Shown: piece after piece, positions 27,571 to 35,989 of the stretch
How the letters are laid out: each line of letters starts with the position of its first letter
Numbering within the stretch: position 1 is the first letter of the stretch
Assembly (NCBI GenBank): GCA_031553805.1
Contig: JAVBLC010000011.1
Span: 24,986-88,985, forward strand
DNA length: 64,000 nt
Source of the DNA: JAITVB01 sp031553805
GTDB taxonomy: Bacteria > Bacteroidota > Bacteroidia > Bacteroidales > Rikenellaceae
Direction of reading: 5' to 3'
The notes under the pieces: model-generated
Seen by the model: only the letters and a program-made list of their open reading frames with translations
Told to the model about the DNA's origin: nothing
Databases searched by the model: none
Program-made: the position numbers and the translations under genes

Positions 27571-29751
27571 CTACCCGATCACGTCCATTTTTCGGGAGTG
27601 GAAGTCGTATTTGGCTACCATGGCGAAGTCGAGTTGTTTGCGTTGGAGGTCGGCACGGAGGACTTTAATGCGGACGGGGTCGCCGAGGGCGAATTTTCGT
27701 CCGCTGGTATGTCCGACGGCTTCGTAGTGTTCGGGGTAGAAGACGTAGTAGTCGTCGGTCATGTTTCGGAACGACACCATGCCTTCGATTTTGGTTTCGT
27801 CGAGTTCGACGTAAATGCCCCATTCGGCTACGCCCGAGATCACGCCGTCGAATTCCTGGCCCAGTTTGTCGGCCATAAATTCGACCATTTTGTATTTGAT
27901 CGAGGCGCGCTCTGCTTCCGATGCGCGAATTTCCATGGCCGACGAGTGTTCGCATTGGCCTTCATACCATTCGCGGTCGGCCGAAGATCCGCCGGCGAGG
28001 TAGTGGGCCAGCAGGCGGTGGACCATCATGTCGGGATAGCGGCGGATGGGTGAGGTGAAGTGGGTGTAGTAATCGAACGCCAGCCCGTAGTGGCCGATGT
28101 TGGTCGTCGAGTAGGTCGCCTTGGCCATCGAGCGGATGGCGAGGGTCGAGATGATATTTTCCTCTTTTTTGCCCGAAATTTCGCGCATCAGGCGGTTGAT
28201 CTCCTTAGCCAGGGTGCGCGAGGTCTGGGCCTTGATTTCGTAGCCGAAGCGGGTGATGAACTGGCGGAACTCATCCATCTTATCGGGTTTCGGCGTGTCG
28301 TGGATGCGGTAGACGAACGTGCGATCGGCACCTGCCCCTTTGCGCTTTTTGCCCACGAATTCGGCTACGCGACGGTTGGCCAGCAGCATGAATTCTTCGA
28401 TCAGTTGATTCGACTCTTTATTCTCCTTGAAGTAAACGCTGAGTGGTTTGCCGTTTTCGTCGAGGACGAATTTCGCTTCGTCGCGTTCGAAGTTGATCGA
28501 GCCCTGCTTAAAGCGGGCGGCACGCATTTTCTGGGCGAGGGTGTTTAGCGTCAACACCTCATTCTGGAAATCGCCGACGCCGGTTTCGATGATCTGCTGG
28601 GCTTCCTCGTAGGTGAAGCGGCGGTCGGAGAGGATCACCGTGCGGCCGAACCAGGTGGTGAGCACCTCGCCCTCGTCGTTCATTTCGAACACGGCCGAGA
28701 AGCAAAGTTTTTCTTCGTTCGGGCGGAGCGAACACAGGCCGTTCGACAGGTGTTCAGGAAGCATCGGCACGGTGCGGTCGACCAGGTAGATCGATGTGGC
28801 GCGATCCTGCGCTTCGGTTTCGATGATCGAATTCTCCTTGACGTAGTGGGTGACATCGGCGATGTGAACACCGATCTCCCACACGCCGTCTTTAACCTTG
28901 CGGATCGAAAGGGCGTCGTCGAAGTCTTTGGCGTCGGCCGGGTCGATGGTGAAGGTGGTCACGCCCCGGAAATCGCGGCGGACAGCGACTTCCGGCGGAG
29001 TGATTTGATCGGGAATTTTTTCGGATGCGCGTTCGACCTCTTCCGGAAAGCGGTAAGGCAGGTCGTATTCCGCCAGGATGGCGTGCATTTCCGTATTGTT
29101 TTCGCCGGCCATACCCAGCACGTCGACGATTTTCCCCAACGGGTTCTTCATCGTCATCGGCCATTCGAGTATCTTCACCAATACCTTATAACCGTCCTGC
29201 ACCCCGGCGGGAATTTCGCGGATGGGGATGAAGATATCGTTGGGCATCTTGCGGGAGTCGGTGGTGACGAAAGCGTAGTTTTTCGTCAATTCGATGCGGC
29301 CGACGTAGTTTTTGTCGGCGCGTTTGACGATTTCGGTCACTTCGCCTTCGACCGAACCGTTGCGGCGGTAGCGGATGGGGCGCACTTTGACCGTATCGCC
29401 GTCGAGGGCGTGGAGGGTATACTCCTGCTCGACGTGCATATCTTTTTCCTGGCCGGGGATGATGACGTAGACCGATCCGGAGGCGGTGCGGTCGACGGTG
29501 CCGACCATCTCTTCGCCGGCCGAGAGGCGGAAGCGGTATTTTCCGTCGCGGGTTTCTTCGATCGACTGTGCGGCCAGCAGGTCGCGGATGGCGTAGCGAA
29601 CGGCGGCTTTTTCGTCGCGGCTTTGGGCAGCGGCCATACCGGTCAACTGCTTGAGGCTGTAGAGGCGGAACGGGTTTGCGCGGAAGATTTCCGCAAGAGT
29701 TGTTTTAAGGTCGCCGGGTGCGGCCTGGTGGTTCTTCTTCTGTTTTTTCAT
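27571..29751 (-). CDS. rnr: Ribonuclease R
   Basis: The 726-residue 3'-5' exoribonuclease has an N-terminal helix-turn-helix-like segment, OB-fold cold-shock domains (VGTVDRTASGSVYVIIPG), the RNB catalytic domain with the metal-binding DPADAKDFDDALSI motif and TSPIRRYPDMMVHRLL, and a C-terminal S1 domain (FDGVISGVAEWGIYVEL). A basic N-terminal tail (MKKQKKNHQ) is present. It degrades structured RNA. It is monocistronic; a TACCTTTG element at 29778 to 29771 on the minus strand may be its promoter. Confidence 0.95.
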   Translation of the reverse strand: MKKQKKNHQAAPGDLKTTLAEIFRANPFRLYSLKQLTGMAAAQSRDEKAAVRYAIRDLLAAQSIEETRDGKYRFRLSAGEEMVGTVDRTASGSVYVIIPGQEKDMHVEQEYTLHALDGDTVKVRPIRYRRNGSVEGEVTEIVKRADKNYVGRIELTKNYAFVTTDSRKMPNDIFIPIREIPAGVQDGYKVLVKILEWPMTMKNPLGKIVDVLGMAGENNTEMHAILAEYDLPYRFPEEVERASEKIPDQITPPEVAVRRDFRGVTTFTIDPADAKDFDDALSIRKVKDGVWEIGVHIADVTHYVKENSIIETEAQDRATSIYLVDRTVPMLPEHLSNGLCSLRPNEEKLCFSAVFEMNDEGEVLTTWFGRTVILSDRRFTYEEAQQIIETGVGDFQNEVLTLNTLAQKMRAARFKQGSINFERDEAKFVLDENGKPLSVYFKENKESNQLIEEFMLLANRRVAEFVGKKRKGAGADRTFVYRIHDTPKPDKMDEFRQFITRFGYEIKAQTSRTLAKEINRLMREISGKKEENIISTLAIRSMAKATYSTTNIGHYGLAFDYYTHFTSPIRRYPDMMVHRLLAHYLAGGSSADREWYEGQCEHSSAMEIRASEAERASIKYKMVEFMADKLGQEFDGVISGVAEWGIYVELDETKIEGMVSFRNMTDDYYVFYPEHYEAVGHTSGRKFALGDPVRIKVLRADLQRKQLDFAMVAKYDFHSRKMDVIG

Positions 29752-29926
29752 CTTTTTTACTTTACCAGCACAAAGGTACGATTAATATCGGTGGGTGGGT
29801 GCCCGCACCGGTGATTTTCAAGCAAAAACCGGGCAACACCCGTTTTATTCCCGGGTTTTCTTTATATTTGTAGAAGTAAAGTAAAAAAATTCCGTATGCC
29901 GGGAGGCATCAAATTTTCGAAAACCT
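29752..29926. promoter_or_regulatory. Divergent promoter region of rnr and murA
   Basis: TATATTTG at 29863-29870 (plus) is placed about 57 bp before the murA ATG, and TACCTTTG (minus, 29778 to 29771) about 20 bp before the rnr ATG. Neither has a clear TTG at 19-21 bp. A CCGGGCAACACCCG-like inverted repeat lies near 29829-29843, between them. Confidence 0.4.
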
Positions 29927-31237
29927 ATGGCAAAATTCGAAGTCCGCGGCGGCCACCGCCTTCAGGGTGAAATCATTCCCCAGGGCGCCAAGAACGAAGC
30001 ACTCCAGATATTGTGCGCAACCCTGCTCACTCCCGAACGGGTCGTGGTCAAAAATATTCCGGCGATCGTCGACGTGTTGCAACTGATCGAACTGCTGCGC
30101 AAAATGGGTGTCAAGGTCGAAAAGATCGACGAAAGCACCTATGCTTTTGAAGCGGTAGACGTCGACCTCGAGTACCTCAAGAGCGAGGATTTCCGCAAAC
30201 ACGCCGCCCGCCTGCGGGGTTCGGTGATGATCATCGGCCCGCTGCTGGCCCGCTATGGCGTGGGCTACATTCCCAAGCCGGGGGGCGACAAGATCGGACG
30301 CCGCCGCCTGGATACCCACTTCATCGGTTTCCAGAAACTGGGCGCCAAATTCAATTTCGACACCGACACCAGCTTTTATACCGTTGAGGGACACGATCTG
30401 AAAGGGACATATATGTTGCTCGACGAAGCCTCGGTGACCGGCACGGCCAATATCGTGATGGCCACCGTGATGGCCCGCGGCACGACGACGATCTATAACG
30501 CCGCCTGCGAACCCTACCTCCAGCAACTGTGCAAGATGCTCAACCGGATGGGCGCGCGCATCAGCGGCATCGCCTCGAACCTGCTCACCATCGAAGGCGT
30601 CGAACGCCTCGGCGGCACCGAACACACGCTGCTGCCCGATATGATCGAGGTGGGCAGCTTTATCGGGATGGCCGCCATGACCGGCTCGGAAATCACGATC
30701 AAGGATGTTTCCTTTAACGACCTGGGCATTATCCCGTCGCAGTTCGAACGGATGGGCATCTGCTTCGAGCAGCAGGGCGACGATATTTACGTCCCGCGGC
30801 AGGACCACTACGAGATCGAAAGCTTTATCGACGGCTCGATCATGACCATCGCCGATGCGCCGTGGCCGGGGCTGACGCCTGACCTGCTGTCGGTTTTCCT
30901 GGTGGTCGCGACACAGGCGAAAGGGTCGGTGCTGATCCACCAGAAAATGTTTGAAAGCCGCCTGTTTTTCGTCGATAAACTGATCGACATGGGGGCCCAG
31001 ATCATCCTCTGCGACCCCCACCGGGCGACGGTGATCGGTCACAACAAGCAGTTCCGCCTGCGCCCGACGGTAATGACTTCTCCGGATATTCGCGCCGGGG
31101 TCGCCCTGTTAATTGCCGCATTATCGGCCGACGGCAAGAGCGTGATCCAGAACGTTGAGCAGATCGACCGCGGGTACCAGGACATCGACGGCCGTCTGAA
31201 CGCCTTGGGCGCCAACATTTGCAGACTCGAAGACTGA
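29927..31237 (+). CDS. murA: UDP-N-acetylglucosamine 1-carboxyvinyltransferase with Asp in place of the active-site Cys
   Basis: The 436-residue MurA catalyses the first committed peptidoglycan step, PEP transfer to UDP-GlcNAc. N-terminal Lys22 (GAKNEALQ) is present. The mobile loop reads PKPGGDKIGRRRLDTH, so the residue that is Cys115 in E. coli is Asp121 here (codon 30287-30289). Known Cys-to-Asp MurA enzymes stay active but are not alkylated by fosfomycin, so intrinsic insensitivity is predicted. lolD starts 2 bp after the stop; co-transcription is nearly certain. Confidence 0.95.
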   Translation: MAKFEVRGGHRLQGEIIPQGAKNEALQILCATLLTPERVVVKNIPAIVDVLQLIELLRKMGVKVEKIDESTYAFEAVDVDLEYLKSEDFRKHAARLRGSVMIIGPLLARYGVGYIPKPGGDKIGRRRLDTHFIGFQKLGAKFNFDTDTSFYTVEGHDLKGTYMLLDEASVTGTANIVMATVMARGTTTIYNAACEPYLQQLCKMLNRMGARISGIASNLLTIEGVERLGGTEHTLLPDMIEVGSFIGMAAMTGSEITIKDVSFNDLGIIPSQFERMGICFEQQGDDIYVPRQDHYEIESFIDGSIMTIADAPWPGLTPDLLSVFLVVATQAKGSVLIHQKMFESRLFFVDKLIDMGAQIILCDPHRATVIGHNKQFRLRPTVMTSPDIRAGVALLIAALSADGKSVIQNVEQIDRGYQDIDGRLNALGANICRLED

Positions 31238-31239
31238 CG

Positions 31240-31893
31240 ATGATCCGGACGAAAAATATTCGAAAATCGTTCGGCGACCTCCAGGTATTGAAGGGGATCG
31301 ACCTGAACGTAAAACGCGGCGAAGTGGTGGCCATCGTCGGCCCCAGTGGCGCGGGCAAGACCACGCTGCTGCAGATCCTCGGCACGCTGAGCCGGCCCGA
31401 CACGGGCGAAATCGTGATCGACGGTACAGAGGTCCATAAACTCTCGGAGAAAAATATCTCAAAATTCCGGAACACGAAGATCGGGTTCGTTTTTCAGTTC
31501 CACCACCTGTTGCCCGAGTTCGACTCGTTGGAAAACGTGATGATCCCGGCCTTTATCGCCGGCACTCCCCGGGGCGAAGCCGAAAAGCGGGCGCGTGAAC
31601 TGCTCGATCTGTTGGGGATGGGCCACCGCCTGACCCACAAACCGGCCGAACTCTCAGGCGGCGAAGCACAGCGCGTAGCCGTAGCCCGCGCCCTGATGAA
31701 CCGTCCGGCCGTGCTCTTTGCCGACGAACCCTCGGGCAACCTCGACACCAAGAACCGCGAAGAGTTGCACCGCCTGTTCTTCACCCTGCGCGACACCCTG
31801 GGCCAAACGATCGTCATCGTCACCCACGACGAACAGTTGGCTGGTATGTCGGACCGCAAAATTACCCTGGTCGACGGATTGATCGAACGTTAA
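31240..31893 (+). CDS. lolD: Lipoprotein-releasing ABC ATPase LolD-like
   Basis: The 217-residue ATPase shows Walker A GPSGAGKTT (36-44 region), the LolD-typical Q-loop FVFQFHHLLPEFDSLENV, signature LSGGEAQRVAVARAL, and Walker B VLFADEPSGNLD. I chose the ATG at 31240 (MIRTKNIRKSF), 2 bp after the murA stop; an upstream in-frame ATG at 31219 would overlap murA. LolD works with LolC/E permeases to extract lipoproteins from the inner membrane. The permease is not in this window, so specificity rests on the Q-loop alone. Confidence 0.88.
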   Translation: MIRTKNIRKSFGDLQVLKGIDLNVKRGEVVAIVGPSGAGKTTLLQILGTLSRPDTGEIVIDGTEVHKLSEKNISKFRNTKIGFVFQFHHLLPEFDSLENVMIPAFIAGTPRGEAEKRARELLDLLGMGHRLTHKPAELSGGEAQRVAVARALMNRPAVLFADEPSGNLDTKNREELHRLFFTLRDTLGQTIVIVTHDEQLAGMSDRKITLVDGLIER

Positions 31894-31901
31894 TAGTCGC
31901 C

Positions 31902-31947
31902 AAAAACGAAAGGCGGCCACTTTTTCAAGTGGCCGCCTCTCGTTTTT
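31902..31947. terminator. Bidirectional terminator between lolD and lplA
   Basis: AACGA-AGGCGGCCACTT pairs with AAGTGGCCGCCT-CGTT. A-rich and T-rich ends on both sides allow termination from either strand. It fills the convergent gap. Confidence 0.88.
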
Positions 31948-32595
31948 CTATTCCGGGAAACTCTGTACCGAGTCAATGTCGTAAAAGTCAAGGAAGTAGG
32001 AAAGCAACATTCCCGTGAACGAGCGTATATCCGTTCCTTCCGGCAGGAACTCGACCAGGTTAGTTACCGGTGCCGGGACCGATGGCACGCGCTTTCCGCG
32101 CCGCGAGGGATCGCCTTGCAGGGCGTTTTGCAGCATCCCGAGGTCGCTTTCGACGAGCAGCGTGCCGTGAAACATTTCGCGGGTTTTGGTCACGTGGGCG
32201 GCCGTGCCCGATACCTTGCGGTCACCGACGAAAATCTCTTTGCGTTGGCCGGCCCGAGCGTCGACGCCGAGGCTGCGCAGGGCGTCGATCATCAACTCCA
32301 GCGGAGGCTCGTCGAGGATCGACACAGGGCCCCGGTCGCGAAAAAAGGCGTAGTTAAGGTTGCCCGGATCATGGTAAACCGCCCCGCCGCCCGACATTCG
32401 TTTGAGGACGGCGATGTCGTTGTCACGGCAGAATGCCAGGTCGGCTTCGGCCTCGGGCTGCTGATTGCGGCCCAGGATCACCGACGGTGCATTGACGTAG
32501 AAGAACAGCGTTTCGCCCCGGCGCTCGGTGAGCAGGGTCTGCTCAGCCGCCAAATTAAACAAGGGGGATGTACTGCTGCTTACTACGATTTCCAT
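31948..32595 (-). CDS. lplA: Lipoate-protein ligase A family enzyme
   Basis: This 215-residue protein of the BPL/LplA/LipB fold shows APSVILGRNQQPEAEAD, the RRMSGGGAVYHDPGNLNYAFF-like motif (here KRMSGGGAVYHD) and GDRKVSGTAA with the catalytic Lys. It attaches lipoate to carrier domains. I chose the ATG at 32595 (MEIVVSS); an in-frame upstream ATG lies in the family B repeat. It lies downstream, on the same strand, of the E2/E3/E1 cluster that would need lipoylation. That makes it a likely partner of the E2 at 43.4 kb, although a family B hairpin separates it from the aldolase gene. Confidence 0.9.
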   Translation of the reverse strand: MEIVVSSSTSPLFNLAAEQTLLTERRGETLFFYVNAPSVILGRNQQPEAEADLAFCRDNDIAVLKRMSGGGAVYHDPGNLNYAFFRDRGPVSILDEPPLELMIDALRSLGVDARAGQRKEIFVGDRKVSGTAAHVTKTREMFHGTLLVESDLGMLQNALQGDPSRRGKRVPSVPAPVTNLVEFLPEGTDIRSFTGMLLSYFLDFYDIDSVQSFPE

Positions 32596-32636
32596 AATTT
32601 TTATGTTTTTAGTCCCTTGGCGCACCGACCTATGCA

Positions 32637-32759
32637 GGGTTGTGCGGAGTGTGCGTCAGATTTAAAAGACCTTTCCGGTTTTTAACCGGAGCGTACAGGA
32701 GTACGCGAGGATAAAAACCGGAAAGATCTTTTAAAGGTGGCGTGCAATACGTGCAACCC
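32637..32759. repeat. Family B covarying hairpin element, copy 2
   Basis: The element begins directly after the stop of the minus-strand aldolase gene. The outer plus middle stem TTTAAAAGACCTTTCCGG pairs with CCGGAAAGATCTTTTAAA with one mismatch. The inner hairpin is GCGTAC-AGGA-GTACGC. Flanks GGGTTGTGCGGAGTGTGCG and GGCGTGCAATACGTGCAACC match copies 1 and 3. Arms differ from copy 1 at several positions on both sides at once. Confidence 0.87.
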
Positions 32760-32760
32760 G

Positions 32761-34062
32761 CTACTTTACGTTGAAGGCTACGCGAAGGTCTTCTATCTGT
32801 TTGTCGTTGATCGGCTTCAGTTTGCCGATCGGGGCGGCCATGATCAGCGATTTGGCGCTGAATTCGGCTACTTCCAACTTGTCGAACGTCTGCAACAACT
32901 TATCGCCCGTGACGATCACCGAGTCGTTGGCCACGATCATCGCCGGAGTCTTGCGGAACATCGCCGCCACCTTGTCACTCTCTTCAAATTGCATACCAAA
33001 CGGGATCGTCGGCACGTCCTGCAAGAAAATCCAGCTTTCGGGGATCGTCCGCACGTCGAATTTTTCGCCCGAGGTGGCAAAGCCCATCAGGTGTGGTGAC
33101 TGGGTGATGATGATCGAGTTGATCTCGGGGTTATTCTGATAAATTTTCTGGTGCAGGGCGACCGACCGGCTGGGGATTTTCCCTGCTTCGACGACGCCGT
33201 TTCGCACCTGGACGATATGCTCGGGCTCGATGTCCCAACGCGGAACACCCGGCGGAGTGATCAGGAAATCATTCTCCCGCCAACGCACGGAAACCGTACC
33301 GTAAGTGCTGATCATCAGGCCCTGGTCGCACGCGCGGCGCACCATCCGGACGATGTCGGTGCGGATTGCCCGTTCGTCCGAGGGGTAGCTTACGTCCATA
33401 AAATGAGGATAATGGGACGGAAGCGACTTCTCAAACTGATTGATCTGTTCGTCGGTCAGGTAGGCCGGTTCGCCGATGGTCTTGGCGTTGATGATCGTGC
33501 GGGCACAGAATTCGAGCGTTTCGAAGCGCTGGTAGGCGTCCATCATGTCCTCGCCGCAGAGCACCACGCCGTGGTTTTCCATAATCACGGCCTTGTAGTG
33601 CGGGTTATCTTTGAACTCCTTGGCGATCTTTTCGCCCAAGGCGTGACTGCCGGGGACGTCGTAAGGGGCGAAACCGACACGTCCGCAGATGCGCTTGGCC
33701 TGCGGAATGATGTTGGTGTCGGGCACCTGGTGGACGATGCTGAACGACACCAATGCGGGCGGATGGGCGTGGATGACGGCCGTCATTTCGGGCCGCATCT
33801 CATAGATTGCTTTGTGGAACGGGAATTCCGACGAGGGTTTATGTTTGCCCTCGATGGTGCCGTCGCGGCGAATGCAGACGATGTCGGCCGCCGTGAGCGA
33901 GCCTTTATCGACGGCGCTGGGGGTGATCCAGATGTTTCCGCTTTCGTCTTTGATGGATAGGTTTCCGCCCGAGGTGGTGGTCATCCCGCTGCGGTAGATG
34001 CGGCTGATGATGACGGTGAGTTGTTCACTCGGGTGCATGAATTTTACATCCAGCTGTTTCAT
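32761..34062 (-). CDS. Tandem-domain class II aldolase/adducin protein
   Basis: The 433 residues are two class II aldolase domains in a row. Domain 1 (about 8-205) has the full zinc site expected from L-fuculose-1-phosphate aldolase: Glu79 (SSEFPFHK), His98 and His100 (IHAHPPAL), His164 (ENHGVV). Domain 2 (about 225-433) aligns with it but the equivalent residues are Ser300, Ile319, Gln321 and Asp380, so it cannot bind metal this way. Domain 1 probably cleaves a phosphorylated ketose into DHAP and an aldehyde; domain 2 may be structural or regulatory. It is part of the GntR-linked cluster. Confidence 0.85.
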   Translation of the reverse strand: MKQLDVKFMHPSEQLTVIISRIYRSGMTTTSGGNLSIKDESGNIWITPSAVDKGSLTAADIVCIRRDGTIEGKHKPSSEFPFHKAIYEMRPEMTAVIHAHPPALVSFSIVHQVPDTNIIPQAKRICGRVGFAPYDVPGSHALGEKIAKEFKDNPHYKAVIMENHGVVLCGEDMMDAYQRFETLEFCARTIINAKTIGEPAYLTDEQINQFEKSLPSHYPHFMDVSYPSDERAIRTDIVRMVRRACDQGLMISTYGTVSVRWRENDFLITPPGVPRWDIEPEHIVQVRNGVVEAGKIPSRSVALHQKIYQNNPEINSIIITQSPHLMGFATSGEKFDVRTIPESWIFLQDVPTIPFGMQFEESDKVAAMFRKTPAMIVANDSVIVTGDKLLQTFDKLEVAEFSAKSLIMAAPIGKLKPINDKQIEDLRVAFNVK

Positions 34063-34085
34063 TTTATTTCAATTTGTCAAATCAA

Positions 34086-34262
34086 AGTCACTCCAGGAAA
34101 GCGCAGCTTTCCAGAAAAATTTTTTGCGGCGCTTTTTTATAAAAAAGCGCCAGTACCCTCGATGTAGACCATGCGGGATGGCCACCCTCCCCAGAGATTT
34201 TATGCCCGATCCGGCCAGATAGAGATAGCCCTCCATTGCTTAAAAATCTCTTGTGCGCGGGG
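34086..34262. repeat. Family A palindromic element, single-ended copy
   Basis: The core GGCGCTTTTTTATAAAAAAG then CGCC is at 34128-34151, followed by CAGTACCCT. The AGAGATTTTATGCC...TTAAAAATCTCT hairpin (from about 34191) and GTGCGCGGG come next. It resembles 1-210 module by module. It lies upstream of the tandem aldolase gene, inside the cluster. Confidence 0.8.
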
Positions 34263-34328
34263 CGTTAGCCCTGCGCACTAAGAAGTTTTTTCTATTCTTA
34301 AAGAACTTGTTCTTCGGGTATCTCTGCC

Positions 34329-34531
34329 CAACTTTTTTTCTTGATAAAAAAAGTTGCAAAGAAATCAAGCGCTTCAAACAAATAGCTAAAAAACCTTCCG
34401 CAAAGCTGCTGCGTCTACAACTCGGCCCTACGGACCTCAGACAGTAGACTCCGCTGACGCTTTGCTACAGGTTTTTCTTTACGCCATTTGTCTGGAGGCG
34501 CGTTGCAGGGCTTCGCCCTGCGCCTATCGGC
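34329..34531. repeat. Family C composite palindromic element, copy 2
   Basis: The order of modules is the same as at 22.72-22.91 kb: CAACTTTTTTTCTTGATAAA with AAAAGTTG, an outer stem (CAAATAGC with GCCATTTG, partly wobble), GCAAAGC with GCTTTGC, GTCTAC with GTAGAC, a GCAGGGC-TTC-GCCCTGC hairpin and GCCTATCGG. The inner stems differ from copy 1 on both sides together (GTCCAC/GTGGAC there, GTCTAC/GTAGAC here). The whole 512-bp gap 34063-34574 holds repeats and no gene. Confidence 0.85.
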
Positions 34532-34557
34532 AAGGTGTAAATGCAGAGAACTTTTGC

Positions 34558-34574
34558 TGTGCAATAAGTGCAGC
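34558..34574. repeat. Partial family B flank
   Basis: GTGCAATAAGTGCAGCC matches the right flank of the family B elements (GTGCAATACGTGCAAC) and abuts the stop of the Zn-dehydrogenase gene, as in the full copies. The hairpin part is absent, with family C sequence in its place. It looks like a remnant or a hybrid. Confidence 0.6.
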
Positions 34575-35840
34575 CTACATGTTAGCGAGCAGGTATTCCT
34601 CCGCCTCCACGCTCCACAGGCCACCTTTGCGGGTACAAATTTCGTGCAACTTCTTAAATACCGGGTTCGTTTCGCCCAATTTGCCGAAATCGGCGATCGG
34701 GGTCAGCGGCATGCTGATGTGGTTGTAGATCAACTTTTTCCCTCCCGGAATGTTGGGCAGGTTAAGCGTCGCTTCGGCTACGGCGTCGAGCCCCCCGATG
34801 TGGGTCACCAGACCGGCCGGGTCAAGCTCCTGCCCCATCAGCGCGATGGCTTCTTTCATGTCGTCGGTGTTGCCGCCGCTGGTCCCCACCACGTGGGTAA
34901 AGGCGTAATGCACATTATAAAAGTTGAACATCGCGCGGAAATCCGACTTCGACGGCCCGGCAAAAAAGTTGAGGCAACCGTCAAACGCCAGGATCGCGTC
35001 GGCCTGTTCAACCACCGGGGCCACCGGGGCGAACACGAACACGTCGTTGTAGCCCGCGCCGCCGGTCAACGCCCGCAGCTCGGCCGCCGGATCGGCCATC
35101 GCGCCCGTGTTGACATAGCGCAGGTCGATGCCGTTCTTCGCGGCTTGTTCCACGGTGTAGAGCGACGCCGCACGGTCCAAACGGGTTTGGTCTACGTCGG
35201 TCACCACCAGCAACTTCGGCTGCCGGTCGGGGCGGTGGATCGCATAGTTGATCGCCGCCAGGCCCATCGGGCCGACACCGGCCAGGATCGCCATATTGCC
35301 GCCCGCCACGATCTCCATCGTGTGGTGGTACGACCCGGGCGTGGTGTGGTAATTGGCGTGCATCGCCCCGATCACACACGAAAGCGGCTCGGCCAGCGAC
35401 GCCGGATAATACCCCGCACCCGTGTAGCGCAGCAGGCAACCGAGCGCCATCACCTCCTCGGGGATAATGACATACGTCGCATCGCCCCCGATGTATTTAT
35501 AGGAATAACCGGGTGCGCTGAGCACGCCCACCGGCCCTTTTTCGTAATTGAGCGCGGGCTGGATCGAAAACTTGTCGCCCGGGGCGAACTGGTCTTTCCA
35601 CTGTGCGCCCACTTCGACGATTTCACCGGCAAATTCGTGACCGATGATGATCGGTTCGCTGTCGATGTTCTTCGGGATGCGTTTGTGGGCCGTCCCCTCG
35701 GTCGAGGCCTTATAGGACGACATACAGAGGCTGTCGCACACCACTTTGGCCAGGATTTCGCCCGGCTGGATGGCGGGCAATTCGAACGTTTCCATCCGCA
35801 GATCGCCCTTACCGTATAATCTTACCGCTTTGGTTTTCAT
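34575..35840 (-). CDS. Zn-dependent MDR-type sugar/polyol dehydrogenase (SorE-like)
   Basis: This 421-residue medium-chain dehydrogenase has the GroES-like catalytic domain with Cys38 (DSLCMSSYK) and GHEFAGEI, but no four-Cys structural zinc lobe, and a Rossmann domain near 190 (AILAGVGPMGLAAI). This form resembles L-sorbose-1-phosphate reductase (SorE) and related sugar-phosphate dehydrogenases rather than simple alcohol dehydrogenases; the assignment is by general resemblance. It lies between two aldolase genes of the cluster and is preceded by a family B element. Confidence 0.8.
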   Translation of the reverse strand: MKTKAVRLYGKGDLRMETFELPAIQPGEILAKVVCDSLCMSSYKASTEGTAHKRIPKNIDSEPIIIGHEFAGEIVEVGAQWKDQFAPGDKFSIQPALNYEKGPVGVLSAPGYSYKYIGGDATYVIIPEEVMALGCLLRYTGAGYYPASLAEPLSCVIGAMHANYHTTPGSYHHTMEIVAGGNMAILAGVGPMGLAAINYAIHRPDRQPKLLVVTDVDQTRLDRAASLYTVEQAAKNGIDLRYVNTGAMADPAAELRALTGGAGYNDVFVFAPVAPVVEQADAILAFDGCLNFFAGPSKSDFRAMFNFYNVHYAFTHVVGTSGGNTDDMKEAIALMGQELDPAGLVTHIGGLDAVAEATLNLPNIPGGKKLIYNHISMPLTPIADFGKLGETNPVFKKLHEICTRKGGLWSVEAEEYLLANM

Positions 35841-35867
35841 AGTTTTTCAGTTTAAATGATTCTGTCT

Positions 35868-35989
35868 CGTTGTGCGTAGTGTGCGTCAGGTTTGAATGAT
35901 CGTTTCGGTTTTCACCCGCAGCGTACTTTAGTACGTGAGGACGGAAAATCGGAAGGATCATTCAAAGATGGCGTGCAATACGTTCAACG
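35868..35989. repeat. Family B covarying hairpin element, copy 3
   Basis: The outer stem TTTGAATGATC (35891-35901) pairs exactly with GATCATTCAAA (35956-35966). Against copy 1 (TTTAAACGATC/GATCGTTTAAA) two base pairs are changed on both strands at once. The inner hairpin is GCGTAC-TTTA-GTACGT. It begins a few bases after the stop of the aldolase/SDR gene. Confidence 0.87.
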
